Shown here: positions 14,839 through 20,587 of the stretch, piece after piece
How the letters are laid out: every line of letters starts with the position of its first letter
How positions within the stretch are numbered: the first letter of the stretch is position 1
Assembly: GCA_964618785.1 (NCBI GenBank)
Contig: CAZUCY010000060.1
Location: forward strand, 1-20,587
Reading direction: 5' to 3'
DNA: 20,587 nucleotides
From: FEN-1297 sp964618785
GTDB taxonomy: Bacteria > Bacteroidota > Ignavibacteria > Ignavibacteriales > Ignavibacteriaceae
Translations under genes and position numbers: made by a program
Notes under the pieces: generated by a model
The model's database searches: none
What the model was told of the DNA's origin: nothing
What the model saw: only the letters and a program-made list of their open reading frames with translations

Positions 14839-16044
14839 ATGAAAAAGCTTACTTACTTTATAGAAATAAACCGGTACAATTTTCCCGAATGGCCGATGCC
14901 AACAATAAGTTTTTTGTTTGTTTTTCTATCGATTAACTTGTTGTATGTTTCGTCAGCCCAGCAAACTTTCAGGGATTCAATTGCATTTGAATCAAATCAG
15001 ACAGGTACTCTAAATAATTATTCCCCGATGTCCCAATTAAATTATGCAGTTCAGGAGCATTACATTTTAGATGGTTCCCTTCCAATATCAGTATTTGATG
15101 CACCGGAATTAAGCGGGATGGATACCCTAAACGAATTTGTGCCGCTGTCCGAATTTACTTATGCAGGACTGCAGCGCTATACTCTCGATGGATCTCTTCC
15201 AAGAACTGTTACCGAAATAAAACCAACCAATCTTGCAATTCTTGGCGGACTTTATTTAGGTACATTTATAGGTCTTCACATTTATCAGCATAATGCCTGG
15301 TGGAAGGATCAAAGGCGCGGTTTCCATTTTGAAGAAGACTGGGTTTCCGCATTACAGGCTGATAAATCCGGTCATGCTTACGGCGGATATATGGCATCCT
15401 ATTTAATGAGTGAAGGCTTAATGGCATCGGGGTTTGACTGGAATGATGCAACACTCTGGGGCGCTGTCTTCGGATGCGTTTATCAAACTTATGTTGAGAC
15501 TAATGACGGTTTTGCCAAAGAGTGGGGATTCAGTCCCTCCGATTGGTATTTTGATGTACTTGGACCATTATTCTTTTTAGCCCAGCATCATGTAGAGGCA
15601 TTGCAAAACATTACTCCTAAATGGCAGTATGTCCCTACCACATGGTACGGACAACCTCAAATTGTGCGGCCAAGTACCGTATTTGATGACTATAACAGTT
15701 CGTCATTCTATTGGTCTTTAAATGTTTACAACATTCTTCCGGAGCAGTTAAAACAATACTGGCTCCCATGGCTGAATATTGCTGTTGGCTATGGTGCAAA
15801 CGCAGTGGATGCCGTTTCAGATCCGAACGAGCCGCCGGACCAACTTTCCCAAAGACGCTATATTGTATGTTTGGATTATGATTTAGTCAAACTGTTGCCT
15901 GATGGAGGACCGTTCTGGAATTGGTTTAGGCAAAGCCTGGATTTAATTAAATTTCCAGCGCCGTCATTTGAATTTTCAAATGGCATAACAAGATTTAGAT
16001 TATTTTATCCATTTCATCTTCATTTAGGCAGTCTTAAATTTTAA
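14839..16044 (+). CDS. DUF2279-like periplasmic/outer-membrane protein with duplicated N-terminal segment
   Basis: This 401-residue exported protein has a hydrophobic core and cleavage motif VSSA-QQ near residue 40. The first 20 residues form a long N-terminal region, so a later start at M20 is possible. Residues about 153-245 hold the DUF2279 signature: WW, then EEDW (166-168), ADKSGHAYGGY, a short helical region, YVETNDGF, EWGFSPSDWYFD and LGP. This family is found in outer-membrane-associated or periplasmic proteins of unknown function. Ahead of it the protein carries two related units, PMSQLNYAVQEHYILDGSLP (63-82) and PLSEFTYAGLQRYTLDGSLP (102-121). They are 39 residues apart with 11 of 20 identical. 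The C-terminal half is strand-rich and ends LHLGSLKF. Confidence 0.75.
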   Translation: MKKLTYFIEINRYNFPEWPMPTISFLFVFLSINLLYVSSAQQTFRDSIAFESNQTGTLNNYSPMSQLNYAVQEHYILDGSLPISVFDAPELSGMDTLNEFVPLSEFTYAGLQRYTLDGSLPRTVTEIKPTNLAILGGLYLGTFIGLHIYQHNAWWKDQRRGFHFEEDWVSALQADKSGHAYGGYMASYLMSEGLMASGFDWNDATLWGAVFGCVYQTYVETNDGFAKEWGFSPSDWYFDVLGPLFFLAQHHVEALQNITPKWQYVPTTWYGQPQIVRPSTVFDDYNSSSFYWSLNVYNILPEQLKQYWLPWLNIAVGYGANAVDAVSDPNEPPDQLSQRRYIVCLDYDLVKLLPDGGPFWNWFRQSLDLIKFPAPSFEFSNGITRFRLFYPFHLHLGSLKF

Positions 16045-16401
16045 ATTATTATACGATTAAATAAGGATGCTTCTAATAACTATTGAATTTGATATTCATA
16101 AAGTCAAAGATTTCTGAATAACCAGTTTTGTTGGCATAATAAAAAGTTTTTAGAAGTATCCCCAATCAAAGTAGCATTTAATATAATATAATAGTTTACT
16201 CTGTCATTATTAATTTGAAATAGTTTAACAAAAATATTTTGTCAAATTGTTAGTAGTTAATAAGGAAAGATAATCAAGCCATGATGGAAACTATATTCTT
16301 TATAAAATTATTAAATCTCATTTAGCTTCTAACATCTTTTCCGGTTATAATTATTCTTAGCTTAAAGGATATAAATACATCATGGCTATCCGAAGGTGTA
16401 A
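16045..16401. other. Intergenic region carrying a MITE-like element
   Basis: This 357-base stretch lies between convergent genes. Its main content is the inverted-repeat element at 16065-16161. The remainder is AT-rich and includes a near-palindromic ACAAAAATATTTTGT. No gene is apparent. Confidence 0.55.
16065..16161. mobile_element. MITE-like element with terminal inverted repeats
   Basis: GGATGCTTCTAATAACT (16065-16081) and AGTTTTTAGAAGTATCC (16145-16161) are inverted copies matching at 15 of 17 positions, enclosing about 63 bases with no coding content. Size and design fit a miniature inverted-repeat element or the collapsed ends of an insertion sequence. No clear target duplication is visible and no related transposase is in the window, so a plain long hairpin remains possible. 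Confidence 0.5.
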
Positions 16402-17304
16402 TTAGAAAACGAAAGTAACTCCGAATTTAAATTGATCATAAGCCAAAGGTGCGGCGGTATTAAACGGCCAGTTCATTTCATCATGTCTTAATTCATAAAG
16501 ACCGTATGAAAGAGCATTCTTCAAAATAAAGTTTATTACCGGCGCTGCGTAAGGGGATGAGTCTAAAATTTCATTAACAAAGCCGTCTATAGCCCATTGC
16601 CCTGCAGCTTCAATTGCTGCACCGCCTGCCCATGCCCAGAAAATATGTCTCGGAAATATAACCGATCTTTCATAACCTGCATCAATTGAGATGTTTGGTG
16701 AAAACTGAAACTTTATACCGCCCTCCATGCTGTTGCCGAAACGAAATGTCTGATTGTATAAATCAGTTGTATTCTTATCGTCTATATTAAAAGGCGCATC
16801 TTCCATTCTTAGCTTTGACCATTCGAACGAATACGTATGATACGGAATGATTGCGGCTGAACCTAAGTTATAGCCGTACCCTGTCGATCTGCCGAATCCA
16901 AAACGCCATAAATCAGTTCTTAAATCAGCGCTCCCCGATGAATTGTTAGCAAGGTCTACTGAGATATCGCTGATATAAAAATATTTAAAATTGTACTCGA
17001 GAATATTATCCTCGTTGAAATTGCTATTTTCATGAGTGTAGCCAAGCTTTACTTCAAGAAGGCTTGGATTTCCAAATGATTCATTAAAATTTTCTATGCT
17101 GATTTTTGAAATACCATAATTTGCGGTAATAGTCGGGTTTCCGCTGAATTCATATTTAAACATGTTAAATCTGAAATTATAATGCCGGTGGCGATGCGCC
17201 CCATTAACGCTATCTGCTACTGTTGTATCTTTATTCTGTGGATATATATATATGAAACTAATCAAACTTAACATTATAGAAAAGAGTAATTTTTTCGAAA
17301 GCAT
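16402..17304 (-). CDS. Outer-membrane beta-barrel protein of unknown family
   Basis: A 300-residue protein with a signal peptide (LLFSIMLSLISFIYIYPQ) has a strand-rich, aromatic-rich body ending in VTFVF, with a C-terminal Phe. A His-rich patch, HRHRHYNFRF, follows the signal. Strand-like runs such as PSLLEVKLGYTHENSN, MEGGIKFQFSPNISIDAGYE and YDQFKFGVTFVF alternate in barrel style. A hydrophobic segment rich in Ala/Gly/Trp (FWAWAGGAAIEAAGQWAIDG, about 221-240) is unusual for a barrel and may be a plug or inserted helix. AGGAGG lies five bases before the ATG. The gene stands alone, converging with the DUF2279-like gene. I recognise no domain beyond general outer-membrane character. Confidence 0.7.
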   Translation of the reverse strand: MLSKKLLFSIMLSLISFIYIYPQNKDTTVADSVNGAHRHRHYNFRFNMFKYEFSGNPTITANYGISKISIENFNESFGNPSLLEVKLGYTHENSNFNEDNILEYNFKYFYISDISVDLANNSSGSADLRTDLWRFGFGRSTGYGYNLGSAAIIPYHTYSFEWSKLRMEDAPFNIDDKNTTDLYNQTFRFGNSMEGGIKFQFSPNISIDAGYERSVIFPRHIFWAWAGGAAIEAAGQWAIDGFVNEILDSSPYAAPVINFILKNALSYGLYELRHDEMNWPFNTAAPLAYDQFKFGVTFVF

Positions 17305-17730
17305 TTGTTCCTCCTTTGATTTTACAAAGTTCCTTTTAATTATTATTAAGTCATATTATAAGTTCAATCTCCGTGCCGCTTTTTTATTAAATAAAAAGAT
17401 AAATTTGCTCTCAAAATCTGAGTAGTTGAATAATTTGTTAGACATAAATAACATTTTATTGTACATATCTTGCTTATCCCGGCTATCAGTTTTGACAATA
17501 CATTTTACAAAAAGGTTACCGCATAAAATTAAAAAGATTAATAAGTGATGGTAGGATTTATTGTCAGACGGTAAAAAAATGATGAATAACGGTTGGTTTA
17601 ATCAGTTTAATAAAGAAGCAATAAAGAGTGAAAAGATAATTTATTTAAGCGGCAATGAATAAAATGCGGCAAATTTTATTGCCGCATTAAAAAAAGTTAT
17701 TATCTTCTTCAACTAAATATCTTTCGCATA
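17305..17730. other. Intergenic region between hslU and the barrel gene
   Basis: This 426-base stretch holds the hslU terminator (17663-17688) and the Shine-Dalgarno of the barrel gene (AGGAGG near 17311-17316). A possible 33-codon plus-strand frame runs from TTG 17561 to 17662, with AGGA at 17553-17556, and I do not call it as a gene. TTGACA at 17502-17507 on the plus strand has no matching -10. Confidence 0.5.
17663..17688 (-). terminator. Intrinsic terminator of the hslVU operon
   Basis: AATGCGGCAA (17663-17672) and TTGCCGCATT (17679-17688) form a perfect 10-bp stem with a six-base loop, 43 bases past the hslU stop. On the minus strand the stem runs into TTTATT, a moderate T-rich tail. 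On the plus strand it is followed by A's, so it acts only in the hslVU direction. Confidence 0.7.
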
Positions 17731-19104
17731 TTAAAGAATGAATTTACTTAAATCCCTGTTTTTAACAATAGTATCTAACTTCTGTTTTACAGTCTTCGCT
17801 GAAATCTTTACTTTCTCAACTGGAATTTTATCTGGAACATCAAAAAGAATTTCATCCAGCAGTGTAGTCAAAATAGTATGAAGCCTTCGGGCTCCGATAT
17901 TTTCTACCTGATCATTAACTTCTGAAGCTATGCGGGCAATCTCTTTTATTGCGTCCTGTGTAAATTCCAACTTTACGCCTTCGGTTTCAAGAAGAGCATT
18001 GTATTGTTTTAGTAGAGCATTTTCGGGCATTGTTAAAATTTTAATAAAATCTTCCTGTGAAAGACTTTTAAGTTCAACCCGTATCGGAAAACGACCTTGC
18101 AGTTCAGGGATTAAATCTGATGGCTTCGAAACATGGAACGCTCCTGAGGCAATAAACAAAATATGATCTGTTTTTACAATGCCATATTTTGTATTTACAT
18201 TTGATCCTTCAACAATAGGCAAAAGATCTCTTTGAACTCCTTCACGGGAAACATCCGGACCTGCGCCCTTTCCACCTCCGGCAACTTTATCAATCTCATC
18301 AATAAAAATAATTCCTGATTCCTGAACTCTATCAATTGCTTCTTTCTGTACGGCATCCATATCGATTAGCTTTTGCGCTTCTTCCTGCGCAATTATTGCC
18401 TTTGCCTCGGAAATCGGGGTCTTTCTTTTCTTTTTCTTTTTGGGCATTATGTTACCCATAATTTCCTGGAAATTTATTCCAAGATCATCAAGACCAAACG
18501 GTCCAAGCACCTGCATACCTATAGAGTTCTGCGAGTTAGCATCGAACTCAATCATTTTATTGTCAAGCTCGCCGTTTTTTAATTTTTGTTTCATCCACTC
18601 GCGTGTTTTTTGATTTTGATAAGCTTCATTGTTTGCATCAACTTCGACGTTTTCTTCGTTGTTTACCTTTTTAACAGGTGGAATCAGAAAATCTAGAATC
18701 CTTTCATCTGCCAGTTCCTCGGCTTTTGATTGAACTTCAGCCGTTTTTTCAGACTTAACCATGTTAACTGCATAGTCTGCCAAATCTCTTATCATTGATT
18801 CGACATCTCTTCCGACGTATCCAACCTCGGTAAATTTAGAAGCTTCAACTTTAACAAAAGGAGCTTCAGCAAGTTTTGCGAGTCGACGTGCAATTTCTGT
18901 TTTCCCAACACCGGTAGGTCCTATTAAAATAATATTATTAGGTAAAATTTCTTCTCTTAATTTATCCGGTATCTGCTGGCGGCGCCACCTGTTTCTTAAT
19001 GCAATTGCAACCGCTCTTTTGGCTTCGGTTTGCCCAATTATATATTTGTCAAGTTCATTTACTATCTGGGAAGGGGTTAATGCTTTCATTGGTTTATTTT
19101 TCAT
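17731..19104 (-). CDS. hslU: ATP-dependent protease ATPase subunit HslU (ClpY)
   Basis: HslU forms the hexameric unfoldase that feeds substrates to HslV in the cytoplasm. Of 457 residues, Walker A is GPTGVGKT (62-69), the pore-loop GYVG is at 95-98, Walker B is IIFIDE (265-270) and sensor-2 is GARRLHT (404-410). The I-domain lies between about 110 and 240, with a basic stretch MPKKKKKRK (220-228). The C-terminal DLSKFIL fits the tail that docks into HslV, normally ending in FIL or similar. Its length is close to E. coli HslU (443). It follows hslV with only 17 bases between, so they are co-transcribed. No clear Shine-Dalgarno is visible. An ATG six codons in (start of MKALTPSQI) is an alternative. 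Confidence 0.96.
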   Translation of the reverse strand: MKNKPMKALTPSQIVNELDKYIIGQTEAKRAVAIALRNRWRRQQIPDKLREEILPNNIILIGPTGVGKTEIARRLAKLAEAPFVKVEASKFTEVGYVGRDVESMIRDLADYAVNMVKSEKTAEVQSKAEELADERILDFLIPPVKKVNNEENVEVDANNEAYQNQKTREWMKQKLKNGELDNKMIEFDANSQNSIGMQVLGPFGLDDLGINFQEIMGNIMPKKKKKRKTPISEAKAIIAQEEAQKLIDMDAVQKEAIDRVQESGIIFIDEIDKVAGGGKGAGPDVSREGVQRDLLPIVEGSNVNTKYGIVKTDHILFIASGAFHVSKPSDLIPELQGRFPIRVELKSLSQEDFIKILTMPENALLKQYNALLETEGVKLEFTQDAIKEIARIASEVNDQVENIGARRLHTILTTLLDEILFDVPDKIPVEKVKISAKTVKQKLDTIVKNRDLSKFIL

Positions 19105-19121
19105 TTTTTTCTTTAACTATG

Positions 19122-19658
19122 TTAGAGTACTTCAACGTTAATTTTATCATTTGTGTAAATACAGATTTCAGAAGCTGTTTTCAAGGCTTCTTCAACTATA
19201 TCTTTTGAAGAAAGAGAGCTGTATTTTTTCAGCATTTTAGCAGCCGCTAAAGCATACATGCCGCCGGAGCCTATTGCCACAATTTGATCATCGGGTTCAA
19301 TTACATCACCATTGCCGGATATAATTAATGCCTTTCCGCTAGTGATTACAGCAAGCATAGCTTCTAGTTTTCTTAAATATTTATCCGTCCGCCAATCTTT
19401 AGCAAGTTCCACTGCTGCCCGGTCAACGTTATCGTGATATTGTTCAAGTTTGTCTTCAAACCTTTCCATCAATGTAAAAGCATCGGCTGAAGCGCCTGCA
19501 AAACCGCAAAGTACCTTTCCGCTGCCAAGTTTTCTTATTTTTACTGCATTATGCTTCATCACTGTGTTTCCCAGAGTAACCTGACCATCGCCGCCAATTG
19601 CGGACTCTCCGTTATGCACTAATCCCAAAATAGTCGTTGCGTGCATTATATTATCCAT
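19122..19658 (-). CDS. hslV: ATP-dependent protease peptidase subunit HslV (ClpQ)
   Basis: HslV is the proteasome-like, N-terminal-threonine peptidase of the HslUV complex. The protein has 178 residues. The mature catalytic Thr is T8, exposed by removal of MDNIMHA. Counting from it, the active-site residues fall at D24 (Asp17), K40 (Lys33) and S131 (Ser124), all as expected. The motifs GGDGQVTLGNTVMKHN, AVELAKDWRTDKYLRKLEA and SGNGDV are those of the family. GGAG lies seven bases before the ATG. It is the first gene of the hslV-hslU pair, and a well-formed promoter could not be identified in the 239 bases upstream. Confidence 0.96.
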   Translation of the reverse strand: MDNIMHATTILGLVHNGESAIGGDGQVTLGNTVMKHNAVKIRKLGSGKVLCGFAGASADAFTLMERFEDKLEQYHDNVDRAAVELAKDWRTDKYLRKLEAMLAVITSGKALIISGNGDVIEPDDQIVAIGSGGMYALAAAKMLKKYSSLSSKDIVEEALKTASEICIYTNDKINVEVL

Positions 19659-19897
19659 ATTACTGCTCCATTCATAGAAAAACTATTAAAATGTTTCATT
19701 ATCTATTATAATCGTAATTTTCCCTTCACTCTTTATCAAAACAGATAAATATTTTTAATAAAGAATACTGCTAAAATTATATTCCGTCAATTAATGTGAT
19801 AAAATATTTTTTTTTGAATGTTCAAAGTACAATATTTTTAATTTCGTACATAATTATAGAGAGTCTAATGAAATAATTTTTATTCAGCATCTTGCTA

Positions 19898-20539
19898 TTA
19901 CAAATCAGAAGTATAACGCTTAAATTTAACCGGGAATATCCTCGGAACTGATTTTTGATAATTTGTATATTTACTGCCAAACCTGTCAACTAATTTCTTT
20001 TCCTCAAAAATAGAACCAATGTAAAAGTAGGTAATTATGCAAATTAAAACAGTTAGATAAAATAAGTCCATTTCCGCTCTGAAACATAGGAATAGACTCA
20101 AAAATAAATATAAAGGGTGCCTGCAAAATTTATAAGGACCCTCAATTTTAAGGGTTAGTCTCTCATCAAGTTCAGCTATATTATAATCATTATTACAATA
20201 ACGGAATATTTGATTTGTTCCTAAAAATTCCGGAATGCTAAAGTATTTTAATGTCCAGATAATTCCTGCCAGGTTTAGTAATTGTGGAATTAGAATAATT
20301 AAATCAAAAGGTCGCTGCAAATCAAAAATAATTAATCTTGGTTTGGGAAAAGATTGATAAATTAAATATAAAAGAAACAAAGAACTCAAAATATAAAAAA
20401 GACGGTAGAAAGCAATTATGTTTTCGTATCTTTCTATTAATATTTGTTTTACCATGTTTGAGGCTAGAAAGGAATGTACAAACCCGAACAGAGCAAATAG
20501 AATAATTATTAAAAATACATCTATTGCATAATCGATCAT
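19898..20539 (-). CDS. ICMT/NnrU-like membrane methyltransferase
   Basis: A 213-residue polytopic membrane protein has several hydrophobic segments. It carries the motif GPYKFCRHPLYL (134-145) typical of the isoprenylcysteine carboxyl-methyltransferase/PEMT family. A cytosolic helix with FEEKKLVDRFGSKYTNYQKSVPR follows, containing the E-E-x-x-L...FG..Y..Y...VP pattern that completes the cofactor site. HSFLAS near the N terminus resembles the H-S of NnrU-like proteins. The bacterial members of this family methylate mostly unknown targets. Its start overlaps the stop of an upstream gene by ATGA, indicating translational coupling. The frame remains open upstream to the window edge. The Shine-Dalgarno (AAGG) is five bases before the ATG at 20539. 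Confidence 0.78.
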   Translation of the reverse strand: MIDYAIDVFLIIILFALFGFVHSFLASNMVKQILIERYENIIAFYRLFYILSSLFLLYLIYQSFPKPRLIIFDLQRPFDLIILIPQLLNLAGIIWTLKYFSIPEFLGTNQIFRYCNNDYNIAELDERLTLKIEGPYKFCRHPLYLFLSLFLCFRAEMDLFYLTVLICIITYFYIGSIFEEKKLVDRFGSKYTNYQKSVPRIFPVKFKRYTSDL

Positions 20540-20587
20540 AGTTCCCTTCGCAGCCTTGCAATAGGAATCCTGAGCTGTTCCCTGTAT
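20536..20587 (-). CDS. C-terminal end of an upstream gene (partial)
   Basis: On the minus strand, the frame YREQLRIPIARLRREL runs to a TGA stop at 20538-20536 and continues past the window edge. The stop overlaps the ATG of the methyltransferase gene by one base pair pattern ATGA, the usual sign of operon genes. Too little is visible to name the product. Confidence 0.4.
   Translation of the reverse strand, partial: YREQLRIPIARLRREL

Noticed and set aside
1..20587. CRISPR array, prophage or antiphage system
   Set aside because: No regular spaced repeats, cas genes, phage structural genes or defence domains were seen.

Overview
The window is AT-rich chromosomal DNA from a Gram-negative bacterium. 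It encodes several outer-membrane or exported proteins, a three-part efflux pump and HslUV. Bacteroidota-type families (DUF4097 solenoid, DUF5683-like and DUF2279-like proteins) occur together with good Shine-Dalgarno sites (AGGAGG before several genes), which classical Bacteroidetes mostly lack. This fits the Bacteroidota/Chlorobiota/Ignavibacteriota group, and I favour Ignavibacteriota. That placement is inferred from gene content and is not proven. No rRNA, tRNA, CRISPR array, phage gene or transposase gene was seen.

Layout. Positions 295-4024 (+) hold housekeeping and stress genes: a PIN-PhoH ATPase, MnmA, rubrerythrin and thioredoxin. The last two share an unusual upstream sequence motif. 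Positions 4025-4333 are a palindrome-rich intergenic patch. On the minus strand follow a TPM-domain protein (4334-4795) and a DUF4097 lipoprotein (to 5861), separated by a strong intrinsic terminator. The divergent intergenic region 5862-6239 carries two palindromes, one resembling a TetR-type operator, and a consensus sigma-70 promoter.

Positions 6240-12731 (+) form a probable metal-efflux module: a small exported protein of unknown function, a structured leader, a TolC/CzcC-like outer-membrane factor, a CzcB-like membrane-fusion protein, a CzcA-type HME-RND pump and a DUF190 PII-like protein. Positions 12848-16044 (+) hold three envelope proteins: a DUF5683-like protein, a small beta-barrel and a DUF2279-like protein with an N-terminal internal duplication. 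A 97-bp terminal-inverted-repeat element resembling a MITE follows. A minus-strand block completes the window: an outer-membrane barrel protein (16402-17304), the hslV-hslU operon (17731-19658), and an ICMT/NnrU-like membrane methyltransferase whose start overlaps the end of a gene running off the window.

How the genes work together. The pump module would carry divalent metal ions from periplasm or cytoplasm to the outside, with DUF190 as a candidate PII/CutA-like sensor. Rubrerythrin and thioredoxin handle peroxide and thiol stress. HslV is degraded-protein protease and HslU its ATP-dependent unfoldase. The most interesting parts are the efflux module with its undescribed small first gene, the shared rbr/trx motif, the palindromic repeat family and the MITE-like element.
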